NCBI GenBank assembly: GCA_003576745.1
Contig: QEVR01000002.1
Location: 175,884-239,883 of the forward strand
Source of the DNA: Candidatus Uhrbacteria bacterium
Lineage (GTDB): Bacteria; Patescibacteriota; Patescibacteriia; 2-12-FULL-60-25
Length of the DNA stretch: 64,000 nt
Reading direction: 5' to 3'
The notes under the pieces were generated by a model, which had not been told where the DNA came from, did no database searches, and saw only the letters and a program-made list of their open reading frames with translations. This document shows, one piece after another, positions 17,830 through 26,495 of the stretch. Numbering within the stretch: position 1 is the stretch's first letter; each line of letters starts with the position of its first letter. The translations under genes were made by a program, and so were the position numbers.

Positions 17830-17965
17830 CAAGGGGAACACGTGAATGGTTCGTGGTGAGTGGTTACGGGTTTCGAGCGCACGACACATGCCTCACGACC
17901 TACGGACTTACGAACCTACGGACCCGTTCGGGTTATTGGTTTCGGGCGCACGGCTTATGGCCGCC
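17830..17965. repeat. dispersed word repeat
   Basis: Words gtgagtggttacgggtttcg, cctacggacttacgaacc and tttcgggcgcacggcttatgg, ending a few bases before the cls promoter. Confidence 0.85.
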
Positions 17966-17974
17966 TGATATACT
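17966..17974 (+). promoter_or_regulatory. extended -10 box, likely leaderless promoter of cls
   Basis: TGA TATACT, then 6 nt, then ATG. Transcription would start at or next to the initiation codon. Confidence 0.6.
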
Positions 17975-17980
17975 GTAGGT

Positions 17981-19414
17981 ATGGATATTTTCCTCTGGGC
18001 GGCGACGCACGCGGGAACGGCAGCGGCAATTCTCTTTATCCTCAACCTCTGTTTTGTCGGAGTCGTTTTGTTGCTGGAAAATCGCGAACCGGAAAAATCC
18101 ATCGGGTGGCTCTTGGCGCTTATCGCTTTTCCGATTATCGGTTTCATCCTCTACCTATTCTTCGGCCATAATTGGCATAAACAAACATACCAGGATCGAC
18201 GGCTCGTGCATTACGCCATGAATGAACGCAAGCGCATGGCAGAGGAAGATGCCGGGCAAGTATCCGATCCTCAGGCTGCCGCTTTCCATTACTTCGCAAC
18301 GAACGCGTCGGGTTTTCGACTGACCAAGGGCAATGCGGTCCGCATTCTCACGGACGCTCATGAAAAATATGCAAGGATGTTCGCGGAACTTCGCAAAGCA
18401 AAAACAAGCATCGATGTGGAGTATTTTATTTTCCGTTATGACCGTACAGGGCTAGAGATGATCAATATTTTAAAACAAAAAGCGAAAGAGGGCGTTCGCG
18501 TTCGATTTCTCGTTGACGGAATGGGTAGTTTGGGATTCGGTCGAAAAGCGTTTTCGGATATGCGCGCCGCCGGCATTCAGGCGCATTACTTTGCCCCGTT
18601 GATTACGATTTTCTTTTTTTTCAAGGCGAATTATCGCGATCACAGAAAAATCGTCGTGATCGACAATGAAATTGCGTACACGGGCGGCATCAATATTGGC
18701 AATGAGTATCTCGGCGAAAGCCGAAAAGGATTTTGGCGCGACACCTCACTGGAACTTCGCGGACCATGCGTCAGGCAATTTGCCGAATTATTCCAGGAAG
18801 CATGGGGCAGAACCGTCGGTTCTTCGGCAAAGCCGGATCTTCCGCGCCCAAAGCATCAACCGGAACAGGAAACGGTTAGCGTCATTCCCAGCGGCCCGGA
18901 TACAGACTGGCTTGCTATCCATCAGCTCTACCTTGCCATGATCCACGGCGCAAGAACGCGCATACGCATTCAGACGCCGTATTTTATTCCGGACGAAAGC
19001 ATTCATGCCGCCCTGTTAAATGCGGCGTTGCGCGGCGTGGATGTGCAAATTATGCTCCCCAGAAATCCCGATTATGCCTATCTCCGCTGGGTTGCGAATA
19101 CGTATCTCGAAGAAATTCTGCGGGCGGGAGGGCGCGTATTCGAATACGTGAACGGGTTCCTCCATCCGAAAGTTATTCTCGTGGATGATCGGATTGCCAC
19201 GATCGGCACCTGCAACATCGACATACGCAGTTTTCGCCTCGACTTTGAAGTGAACATCCTGACAAGCGGGTCAAAAACCGTAAGGCATTTGTTGGAAGAT
19301 TTCGAGCACGACCTCGGGAACTGCGAAGAAATCGACTATCTCGAATTCATCGACCGGCCTCTCGGCAAGCGCATAAAGGAATCCGTCGCCCGCCTCATCG
19401 CGCCTCTGCTGTAG
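17981..19414 (+). CDS. cls: cardiolipin synthase (phospholipase D family)
   Basis: Condenses phosphatidylglycerol molecules into cardiolipin. 477 aa, normal length. Two N-terminal membrane helices (about 10-30, 40-58) are followed by two PLD domains with HKD motifs: HRKIVVIDNEIAYTGG near 221-236 and HPKVILVDDRIATIGT near 393-408. Forms a lipid cluster with the glycosyltransferase 33 nt downstream. Confidence 0.93.
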   Translation: MDIFLWAATHAGTAAAILFILNLCFVGVVLLLENREPEKSIGWLLALIAFPIIGFILYLFFGHNWHKQTYQDRRLVHYAMNERKRMAEEDAGQVSDPQAAAFHYFATNASGFRLTKGNAVRILTDAHEKYARMFAELRKAKTSIDVEYFIFRYDRTGLEMINILKQKAKEGVRVRFLVDGMGSLGFGRKAFSDMRAAGIQAHYFAPLITIFFFFKANYRDHRKIVVIDNEIAYTGGINIGNEYLGESRKGFWRDTSLELRGPCVRQFAELFQEAWGRTVGSSAKPDLPRPKHQPEQETVSVIPSGPDTDWLAIHQLYLAMIHGARTRIRIQTPYFIPDESIHAALLNAALRGVDVQIMLPRNPDYAYLRWVANTYLEEILRAGGRVFEYVNGFLHPKVILVDDRIATIGTCNIDIRSFRLDFEVNILTSGSKTVRHLLEDFEHDLGNCEEIDYLEFIDRPLGKRIKESVARLIAPLL

Positions 19415-19429
19415 AAACAAAAGGAAACA

Positions 19430-19438
19430 TGGTATTCT
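19430..19438 (+). promoter_or_regulatory. extended -10 box, possible leaderless promoter
   Basis: TGG TATTCT, 9 nt before ATG 19448. An overlapping TATACT lies only 2 nt before the ATG and is less plausible. Confidence 0.45.
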
Positions 19439-19447
19439 GTATACTCT

Positions 19448-20791
19448 ATGGGGCAAAGAAAACAGAAGGCGTGGATTATTTCAGCAAACATGGGCTATGG
19501 GCATGACCGGGCAGCTCATGGACTCGAAGAAATTGCGGTGGACAACTCGTTTATCACTTCCAATACATACCCGGGCATCCCGAAACAGGACCGAAAACTC
19601 TGGAAAGAAACGCGGACGCTATATGAAACCATTTCGCGCCTCAAACCCGTACCAATTCTCGGGCACTTGCTCTTTGAGGCCATGGATCGCTTTCAGGAAA
19701 TCCCGCCTTTTTACCCACGGCGTGATTTGTCCGATCCGAATCTTCAGCTTCAGGGCATGTACCGGTTTATTAAGAAGGGCTTGGGAAGACATCTGACCGA
19801 TAAACTCAATAAAGATCCCCGTCCGGTCGTCTGTACGTTCCCGCTCACGGCCTTTGCCATGGAATATCACGGCTACAGCGAGAATATCTATGTGGTCGTG
19901 ACGGATACCGACATGAGCAGGGCGTGGGTGCCCCTCGATCCGAAAAAGAGCAAGCTCCAGTACCTCGCGCCGACGGGACGCGTGGTGGAGCGTCTCAAGC
20001 TCTATGGCGTGAGCAATGACCGTATTTTCCATACCGGCTTTCCCCTGCCGAAAAGCATCATCGGGGGAACGGATTCAACTATCGCCAAAAAAGACATTGC
20101 CCGGCGCATCTGCAATCTGGATCCGAACGGAATTTTCCTGAACAGGTATTGGCGCACGCTCCGGGCGGAACTCGGTCTCGGAAGCTGTCTGCGGCTCAAA
20201 AGCATGAAACGATCGCCGGTCACTGTTACCTTCGCCGTCGGCGGCGCGGGAGCGCAAAAACAAATCGGCGCGGCCATTCTCCGAAGTCTTCGGGAAAAAA
20301 TTCGCCGGAAAGAAATGCGCCTCATCCTCGTTGCAGGAACACGGAAGGTGGTTGGGGATTATTTTATCGAACATGCGCGTCAGGCGCGTCTCGGGCCCGA
20401 ACTCGGGAAAGGCGTTGTCGTATATTACAATGAAGACCGGCATGCGTATTTCCACGGCTTTGATAAGATTCTGCGTGAGACGGACATTTTATGGACAAAG
20501 CCGTCTGAACTTTCCTTCTATACCGGAGCGGGCATCCCTATTCTCATGGCTCCGCCTGTCGGTTCCCAGGAGGAATTCAACAAACTCTGGCTCCTGAACG
20601 TGGGCGGCGGCATTGCCATGCACGAACCGGAAACCTGCGATGAGTGGCTCACAGACTGGATACAAAGCGGCGCGCTCGCCAGGATGGCCTGGAATGGCTA
20701 TATCGAAGCGCCAACCCACGGTACCTATCGCATCGAAAGCATTATTACAGGGATTAAAGTCGAAGTGGAACAATTGCCATTGATCGTATAG
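19448..20791 (+). CDS. GT-B-like glycosyltransferase (MGDG-synthase-like), tentative
   Basis: 447 aa, soluble. The N-terminus IISANMGYGHDRAAHGLEEI resembles the acceptor-domain start of MGDG synthase/diacylglycerol glucosyltransferases (GxGH motif). VVCTFPLTAFAMEY, YVVVTDTDMSRAWVPLDP and a VTFAVGGAGAQKQIG segment near 255-270 fit the two Rossmann lobes of GT-B enzymes. A late SELSFYTGAGIPILMAPPVG resembles the donor-binding loop. Proximity to cls supports a lipid sugar-transfer role. Family placement is from pattern only. Confidence 0.65.
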   Translation: MGQRKQKAWIISANMGYGHDRAAHGLEEIAVDNSFITSNTYPGIPKQDRKLWKETRTLYETISRLKPVPILGHLLFEAMDRFQEIPPFYPRRDLSDPNLQLQGMYRFIKKGLGRHLTDKLNKDPRPVVCTFPLTAFAMEYHGYSENIYVVVTDTDMSRAWVPLDPKKSKLQYLAPTGRVVERLKLYGVSNDRIFHTGFPLPKSIIGGTDSTIAKKDIARRICNLDPNGIFLNRYWRTLRAELGLGSCLRLKSMKRSPVTVTFAVGGAGAQKQIGAAILRSLREKIRRKEMRLILVAGTRKVVGDYFIEHARQARLGPELGKGVVVYYNEDRHAYFHGFDKILRETDILWTKPSELSFYTGAGIPILMAPPVGSQEEFNKLWLLNVGGGIAMHEPETCDEWLTDWIQSGALARMAWNGYIEAPTHGTYRIESIITGIKVEVEQLPLIV

Positions 20792-20879
20792 AACGGTCAT
20801 CGATTCTTCGCTTGAGGAACACGGGTTTCGGATTTCGGGACTCTAAGCCAGGGAGGAAATTGTGTCTGAGAGCTATTTG

Positions 20880-21020
20880 CTTTCGTTATTCGCTATTAGA
20901 ATTGGTGAAAGGGAACACGTGAGTGGTGAGTAGTGAGTGGTTACAGGTTTCGGGCGCGTGACTCACGACCTACGAACCTACGGACTTACAGATACAAGAG
21001 CCAAGGACTACGGGCATCGG
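20880..21020. repeat. dispersed word repeat
   Basis: gtgagtggtgagtagtgagtgg, ttacaggtttcgggcgc, cctacggacttacagatacaagagccaagg (shown in parts). Closely matches copies at 12.0 and 48.0 kb. The gap 20792-21130 holds nothing else clear. Confidence 0.85.
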
Positions 21021-21130
21021 CTTTTGGATGCAAACCGCATTCTTATTCAATAAATATTTTTTATTTCATGCTCACGTGTGTTAGAATATATTCGTCGAAT
21101 GGTGCATCCCGAACCTTCAAAGGAGTTCGC

Positions 21131-21604
21131 ATGGGTCTCGAGGACAAATGTTGCCGTATCTGCGAATGCTTTCTGAGGGAAGACGGCCAATGCTCAAACC
21201 CTCATTGTTCGACGCATCGGACAACGGTCCGCGCGCCGGAACATACGGCATGCACCGAAAGCGGCTTTTCACACAAGCCGACTCGGAAAATTTCCTATCG
21301 CGACCTTGTTCGACGTAAGAAAAAACTCCCCGCCGGCGTATATACGCTACTGGAATTGGAGGGCGCAGCCGTGCCTCCGCCCCCGCTTGTGCCGGAGCTC
21401 GATATCGTCACTCCGGAAACATCCGGAACGGATGATGAAGGCGATCGGCCGACTCCCGTGGAAGTTCCTGTGGCCAGAGACGAAATGCCTCACGCGCCCG
21501 CGAACGCCAAATCCGCAACGAGAACCCATAGCGGGATGCGCAAACGCGCATGCCTCAACGAAGTCATCGCCGACCTCGACAAAGAAAAAGCCGGAAACGG
21601 CTGA
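21131..21604 (+). CDS. small Cys-rich zinc-ribbon-like protein, hypothetical
   Basis: 157 aa from ATG 21131, fixed by a textbook AAGGAG 5 nt upstream. The N-terminus has six Cys and two His within the first 27 residues (KCCRICECFLREDGQC, then NPHCSTH), a likely structural zinc site. The rest is polar and Pro/Glu-rich, probably flexible, with a basic C-terminal helix. No family recognised. A clear terminator follows. Confidence 0.7.
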   Translation: MGLEDKCCRICECFLREDGQCSNPHCSTHRTTVRAPEHTACTESGFSHKPTRKISYRDLVRRKKKLPAGVYTLLELEGAAVPPPPLVPELDIVTPETSGTDDEGDRPTPVEVPVARDEMPHAPANAKSATRTHSGMRKRACLNEVIADLDKEKAGNG

Positions 21605-21614
21605 ATCTCTCAAA

Positions 21615-21644
21615 CGTCGATCCTTATCTTGGATCGGCGTTTTT
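21615..21644 (+). terminator. terminator
   Basis: Stem cgtcgatcc/ggatcggcg (one G-T pair), loop ttatctt, then TTTTT. Confidence 0.85.
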
Positions 21645-22267
21645 CCATTATGTAATTCTCAATCAACAAAATGCCTCAGCCGGCATCATATCGGCGAAAG
21701 TACGTATAGCCATCGAGAAAAGTTCACATCGTCTACCTCGCTTCGCTTGTCGTCCTTTCACAGATACCCTCCCTCTCAGTTTCTCGTGATCCGCTCCCTT
21801 TGCAGGGGTTCGGAGATTCTCTCACTCCCCCGAAACCTTCCGCTCGCGGTCCGGGGCGGCTCTGCACTGGCCCGCCGCTAGCAGGCCTCTCTCCGCCCGT
21901 TCGATTCATCCCTCCAAGCACCAAATAAAAATCCCGCCGTATAGCGGAATTTTTATTTGGCAGACCAACCCCCAACTTTTGGAACCAGCTCATCTCTGAG
22001 CTGAAACAGTTTTATGCCATCGATTTTAAAGCTAAAAAGGCTGATTTTGTAGGCTCAAGACTACCCCATTACAGAGTAGAATTATGCAGAATGAGCAGGA
22101 ATGAGCGGGCATGGGACAGGTATAAGCGGGTTGACATGAAGGCGAAAAACTGATAGAAAGCTATGTCATCCTGACCCCTACGGCAGGGAAAGCCGAGACC
22201 TTTCACAATTAGAGGTGATCCCATCGCGAACACTCATCAGACGGCAAGCGCCTCGCCGCGCTTTCCC
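21645..22267. other. accessory gap with gene remnant and hairpin
   Basis: Mostly non-coding. 21921-21960 is a 40-nt near-perfect hairpin (ccaaataaaaat arms). From about 21930 to 22152 one plus frame is open but has no start codon (reads NFWNQLISELKQFYAIDF near its beginning, ends in AKN), so it looks like a 3' remnant of a lost gene. The part before 21921 shows no recognisable feature. Confidence 0.4.
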
Positions 22268-22438
22268 ATGGCGAACCGCGCTTACCATCCTACGGGTTAC
22301 GACCTGTGGTGGTGGCAAGGACGACGGGCAGCCGAGGAAGAAAAGCCACGGGAGCCACCCTTTTTGTTTGGCTACGGCTACGACGTGAGCTGCTGGCTCG
22401 ATGGCTACGACAACGTGCGACAGGAGGAGACGATATGA
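22268..22438 (+). CDS. 56-aa protein, faintly RMF/CrpP-like
   Basis: Short ORF overlapping the next gene by ATGA. Composition Trp/Tyr/Gly/Arg-rich: GYDLWWWQGRRAAEEEKP, then GYDVSCWLDGYDN. The spacing of a GRRAA helix and a C-terminal CWxxGYxN motif is reminiscent of ribosome modulation factor/CrpP-type mini-proteins, but this is a weak resemblance. No Shine-Dalgarno is visible at the ATG, so the start is uncertain. Confidence 0.5.
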   Translation: MANRAYHPTGYDLWWWQGRRAAEEEKPREPPFLFGYGYDVSCWLDGYDNVRQEETI

Positions 22439-22911
22439 GCATCGACACGTTCAAGAAGGCCGGTATCTACCTCCGCTATTGCCGCTTCGCGGTAGTTCCC
22501 GAGATTCCGTACGCGCAGGATGTGCTCTACGCCCTGCGACTCTCGGAGGAGGAGAAATGCTACACGTTTTGTGTGTGCAACCACGCCACCTATGTGGTGA
22601 ATGTAGGCCTCATCATCGCGGCGGTCGGCTACGACGTGCTCTGCATGGAGCGGTACGACGAGGCCAAAGCCCGCAAGATCATCGCGCAGGCGATCCTCAG
22701 CCTCACCGCAGACGAGGACAAGTGCCTGTTCAACTTGGCACTCGCCGAGGCGACGGAGACGGTTACGGGACAGCCCGCGCCGTACCGCCTGAAGCGCGAC
22801 GCCACTCTCGCGATGTGCGAATGCGCGTCGTGCAAGGAACGCAAGGCACCCCTCGATCCGTTCGACGACGGAAGCGAAATCGAAGGTCGAGGCTTCGATC
22901 TCTACGACTGA
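22435..22911 (+). CDS. hypothetical Cys-rich protein of the accessory patch
   Basis: 158 aa from ATG 22435, set by AGGAGG 7 nt upstream. No signal peptide. Two Cys clusters: CYTFCVCNH near 42-50 and CECASCKE near 135-142, so a metal-binding or zinc-finger-like fold is possible. No family recognised. Codon choice looks different from the neighbours (many CTC/CGC/GAG), suggesting later acquisition. Coupled to the 56-aa ORF and followed by a terminator. Confidence 0.7.
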   Translation: MSIDTFKKAGIYLRYCRFAVVPEIPYAQDVLYALRLSEEEKCYTFCVCNHATYVVNVGLIIAAVGYDVLCMERYDEAKARKIIAQAILSLTADEDKCLFNLALAEATETVTGQPAPYRLKRDATLAMCECASCKERKAPLDPFDDGSEIEGRGFDLYD

Positions 22912-22930
22912 TATCGCGCATCCGTGCGGC

Positions 22931-22969
22931 AAAGAGCACACTCGCTCTCGCCGCTCGGGTGCGCTCTTT
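22931..22969 (+). terminator. terminator of the accessory operon
   Basis: Stem aaagagc(a)cac.../...gtgc(g)ctcttt followed by ctttctttac. Confidence 0.7.
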
Positions 22970-23016
22970 CTTTACAAAAAAAACAAATCCACCTCGTTGG
23001 TACGAAGCGGATTTGC

Positions 23017-23091
23017 TGGCAGCCCCTGGGGGAATCGAACCCCCGTTTTCAGGATGAGAACCTGACGTCCTAACCACTAGACGAAGAGGCC
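23017..23091 (-). tRNA. tRNA-Glu (CTC)
   Basis: Cloverleaf on the minus strand: acceptor ggcctct/aggggct, D arm with gtctagtggttaggac, anticodon loop ttCTCat between tcagg and cctga, T arm gggggttcgattccccc, and encoded CCA. Its 3' end faces the accessory patch at 21.6-23.0 kb. Confidence 0.93.
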
Positions 23092-23182
23092 TGGAAAGCT
23101 GGCGGCCGTCGCTGAAGCCGGAAGCCTGCAGGCGGGAGATTAGTGAAGTTTAAAGACCTCCACAATAACGAACGATGTGCTC

Positions 23183-24502
23183 TTAGGGACGATGTATCCA
23201 ATCCTTCGTCATACGCACCAAAAGAAACGGCGCCTGCAAGGGTTCGGCCATAAGTTCCTTTACCACCTTTTCCATGCGCGATCCCTGCGAACCTTTTACA
23301 AGAATCAGATCTCCCTGCCGGATAAGTCCTTGGAGGAACAGGCCGCCCTCTGCGCTCGTGTCAAAAGAATGAATACGCTCAGCGGACATTCCGGCCTCTT
23401 GCGCGGCGGCCGCAATGGCGCGCGCGAGTGTACCACATGTCACCAGTTCGTCAATGCCGAGCGCAGCCGCTTCGTGTCCGACGGAACGATGCGCCTCATC
23501 GGAATACTCCCCGAGTTCACGCATGTCACCGAATGCCGCAATGCGGCGTTGGCCTTCTCCCACGGGTATGCCTGCCAAATCTCGAAGCGCAGAGATCACG
23601 GCGGTTGCGGACGCCGCATTGTAGGAGTCGTCAATGAGATACGTGCCTTTAATGCCTTTGATAATGCGCGTACGCCCGGGAATGCCGTGATAATCCCGTT
23701 CCAGACGCTCAAGCGCTTTCGCCGCAGGAATATCGAGTTTGGTGGCTACGGCAAGGGCCGCGGCTGCAGCATAGGCCTGCGGCCGGCCAACCGTCCCTCG
23801 AAGCTCAAGAGCATATTCCTTTCCGAGGACGGCAAACGAAACCACAAGGCCGACAGGAAAAATATGACCAAGCTCATTGGTTTCCGTGAGCGTCTGCGCA
23901 TCCACGATACGGACATCGCTCCCTTCCGACGTGCCGAAATATGCGCATTCCGTCCGGCACTCCTTGCGCATGGCGGTAACGCGGCTGTCATCGTTATTCA
24001 AAACGCCGAGTCCGTCTGCCGGCAAAGCCCGTATAAGCGTTGCTTTTTCATTCGCGACATCGTCTACGGTGCCAAAAAATTCTGTATGCGCCGGAGCAAC
24101 GGCCGTGATGACAGAAATTGACGGCGGAGCAATGCCGACAAGCCATGCCAGATCGCCCTTATGATCCGCGCCCATCTCTAAAATGAGAGTCGTTGCGCCT
24201 ATTCTCCCGAATCCCCATCCGAGCCAAAGCGTCCTCCATAACACCAGAAGCCATTTCAAAGGGTCGCGACCGGGCGTCTGAACATTCAAAATGGTAAAGG
24301 GAACGCCGTACTCGTTATTATAATTTTTCAACGAAGCGCGAACGGACGATCCCGCCTCGCGAGCTCCCAGCGCGGCGGCAATGGTTTCTTTTGCCGATGA
24401 TTTCCCGACAGAGCCTGTAACGGCGATAATGAATGGCTTTTCACGTCGTATCGCCCGCCTGGCAGCGGCGGCGAAGATCGTAATAATGACAGATTTCAGC
24501 AT
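23183..24502 (-). CDS. murF: UDP-N-acetylmuramoyl-tripeptide--D-Ala-D-Ala ligase
   Basis: Adds D-Ala-D-Ala to the peptidoglycan precursor. 439 aa from ATG 24502, which begins 4 nt after the PBP2 stop and has GAGGG upstream; a longer form from 24685 would overlap that gene. ATP site AVTGSVGKSSAKETIAAAL at about 28-46, the NNDD and DHKGDL segments and YLIDDSYNAASATAVISAL (near 290) are characteristic of Mur ligases. Forms an operon with the transpeptidase upstream. Confidence 0.93.
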   Translation of the reverse strand: MLKSVIITIFAAAARRAIRREKPFIIAVTGSVGKSSAKETIAAALGAREAGSSVRASLKNYNNEYGVPFTILNVQTPGRDPLKWLLVLWRTLWLGWGFGRIGATTLILEMGADHKGDLAWLVGIAPPSISVITAVAPAHTEFFGTVDDVANEKATLIRALPADGLGVLNNDDSRVTAMRKECRTECAYFGTSEGSDVRIVDAQTLTETNELGHIFPVGLVVSFAVLGKEYALELRGTVGRPQAYAAAAALAVATKLDIPAAKALERLERDYHGIPGRTRIIKGIKGTYLIDDSYNAASATAVISALRDLAGIPVGEGQRRIAAFGDMRELGEYSDEAHRSVGHEAAALGIDELVTCGTLARAIAAAAQEAGMSAERIHSFDTSAEGGLFLQGLIRQGDLILVKGSQGSRMEKVVKELMAEPLQAPFLLVRMTKDWIHRP

Positions 24503-24506
24503 AATG

Positions 24507-26486
24507 TTATCCCTCGGGCGGCGGCGTGGTCCTTCCATCCGATTCTCCGGACGGAGAATGATTCTGCGCGGGGTCCTCATTCTGTACACCTTCCTGTCCA
24601 TTATTTCCAGAGCTCTCCAAAACAGACCCGTTTTCCGTGTCGATGGATACGGCATCAGGAGCCGTGGACAAGTCCGCCGGAACATCAGGAATCACGGAAG
24701 ATTCGGGCACGGCGTTCAGATCGCGCTCCGTGGGCACTTCCAAATACGCAAGAACGAATGTCGCAAGTTCGCTCCAGAGCGGAGCAGATGTGACTTCAGC
24801 GAATTTTCCCGCGAGGGGCCTGTCGAATTTCACAAGCATGACAAAAGCGGGATTATCCGCAGGCGCAAACCCAACGAACGTATTTTCATACACGCCGTCA
24901 AGATACCCCGCTCCACGCGGATTCGCCATTTGCGCCGTCCCCGTTTTGCCCGCCACATAATACCCGGGAACGCGCGCGCGTTTTCCATGCCCCCGCTCCA
25001 CAACGGATACGAGCATGCCTGTAACAAGCTGCGCTGTCCGGGCGCTGATGGGTGTTCCTATGGATGCAGGTTCCGTTTTTTGGCGGGTTCCGTCCGGATG
25101 GAGGATTTCATCCACGATATGCGGCTTCATGAGCCTCCCGCCGTTTGCGAGTGCCGCGAACGCCGTAATGAGCTGAATAGGCGTTACGCTTATCCCCTGG
25201 CCGAACGAGGCTGTTGCATAATACACATCGGCTTTTTTGGCCAGACCGAGAATATTCCCCTCTGCCTCCGGGGTAAGTTCTATTCCGGTCTTCTTCCCGA
25301 ATCCAAATGCCCGCACACCGGCGGCAAATGCTTCTTTTCCGATCAGCCGCTGCACAAAAATCGTTCCGGTGTTCAGCGACTCCTCGAGTACCTGGGTCAT
25401 GGTTTTAACGCCGTGGGACTGTTTATCGAAATTTTTTATTTCAAAATCGTCTATTTTTTCCACGCCGGGATCATTGTAGGTTGTATTGGGAGATATAACA
25501 TTTCGTTCAATACCGATAGCCATGGTAAAAGGCTTAAATACCGAACCCGGTTCATACTGCGCGAAGGTATTCGGATTATTGAATATTGCGAGATTTTTTA
25601 CATCTCCGTAACGGGCCGGATCGAAATCCGGGACGGAGCACATGGCAATCATCGCACCCGTATCGGGATTCATGATGATGACGGAACCGCCGGCCGCTTC
25701 ATAGCGCGCCACGGCCGCCTCGAGTCTTCTGCACGTTTCATACTGGATTGTCCGGTCGATGGTAAGGATGACGTCTGCGCCGTTCACTGCCTCGCGTATA
25801 TCTCCCCCGCCGAGCATAAGCCTTCTGCCTCCAGCATCTTTTTGCGCCGTTACATATCCGGGCTTGCCTGCCAGTACATCGTCGAATGACCCTTCGATCC
25901 CGTACACGCCTTTTCCCAGCCCGTTCTCTTCCGTCCGCACAAACCCGACCACATGCCCGCCGATATGCTGTTCCGGATAAAAACGCGCCCATCCTTTTAC
26001 AAGCCCCACGCCTGCAAGACGAAGCGCCTCGATTTCCCTTGCCTGTTCCGTGGACAAGCTCTTCGCGAGCGGGTCGTATGGATCGTCTGGATTTGAGGTC
26101 CAGCGTTCCACGAGTTCAGCCTCCGTTTTATCTACATATGACGCAAGACTCCGAGCAACCTCGCCGGGATTGTCCATGGCCTTCGGAACGCCATAGAGCA
26201 GCCACGCGTCTCTGTTCGTTGCGAGCGGATGCAATGTATCGTCCGCACGGTCACGGACAAGAATTCTTCCGCGAACGGGAACGAGTAATTCCTGAAGCTC
26301 GTGCTGGCTCGTTGCCAAAAGGCGATAAGTTTTTCCATTCCATATCTGAAGATAATACAGGCGTCCGACAATAAGGATGCCCAGGGCCAAAAAAATGTAT
26401 TGGAGCGCCTTCAGCCGTTCACCGGACGCTCCTCCAAGCTTTGACCGCTGTTCTACCCTCCAGCCTGCCGCACCGTATGCACTCAT
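24507..26486 (-). CDS. class B penicillin-binding protein (FtsI/PBP2 family)
   Basis: Membrane-anchored D,D-transpeptidase that cross-links peptidoglycan. 659 aa. One membrane helix (about 27-47), a dimerisation domain, then the transpeptidase domain with catalytic SVFK (PGSVFKPFTM), SLN (EESLNTG) and KTG (VAGKTGTAQ). The C-terminal 70 residues after the domain are Pro/Ser/Asp/Glu-rich and probably disordered. FtsI versus elongation PBP2 is not decided; murF and a hypothetical anchored protein flank it. Confidence 0.93.
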   Translation of the reverse strand: MSAYGAAGWRVEQRSKLGGASGERLKALQYIFLALGILIVGRLYYLQIWNGKTYRLLATSQHELQELLVPVRGRILVRDRADDTLHPLATNRDAWLLYGVPKAMDNPGEVARSLASYVDKTEAELVERWTSNPDDPYDPLAKSLSTEQAREIEALRLAGVGLVKGWARFYPEQHIGGHVVGFVRTEENGLGKGVYGIEGSFDDVLAGKPGYVTAQKDAGGRRLMLGGGDIREAVNGADVILTIDRTIQYETCRRLEAAVARYEAAGGSVIIMNPDTGAMIAMCSVPDFDPARYGDVKNLAIFNNPNTFAQYEPGSVFKPFTMAIGIERNVISPNTTYNDPGVEKIDDFEIKNFDKQSHGVKTMTQVLEESLNTGTIFVQRLIGKEAFAAGVRAFGFGKKTGIELTPEAEGNILGLAKKADVYYATASFGQGISVTPIQLITAFAALANGGRLMKPHIVDEILHPDGTRQKTEPASIGTPISARTAQLVTGMLVSVVERGHGKRARVPGYYVAGKTGTAQMANPRGAGYLDGVYENTFVGFAPADNPAFVMLVKFDRPLAGKFAEVTSAPLWSELATFVLAYLEVPTERDLNAVPESSVIPDVPADLSTAPDAVSIDTENGSVLESSGNNGQEGVQNEDPAQNHSPSGESDGRTTPPPEG

Positions 26487-26495
26487 GGGAATGTA

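Noticed and set aside
20933-21130. N-terminal extension of the Cys-rich gene at 21131
   Set aside because: The extension is translated repeat DNA; AAGGAG before ATG 21131 fixes the start.
21733-21993. 86-codon minus-strand ORF
   Set aside because: Low-complexity Gly/Arg/Pro sequence with no Shine-Dalgarno, crossing a strong hairpin; unsupported.
23017-23040. Duplicated tRNA-Glu 3' end as an att site
   Set aside because: No second copy was found between 21.6 and 23.0 kb by eye.
24381-25889. 502-codon plus-strand ORF
   Set aside because: Antisense shadow of the PBP2 gene, which has all transpeptidase motifs.
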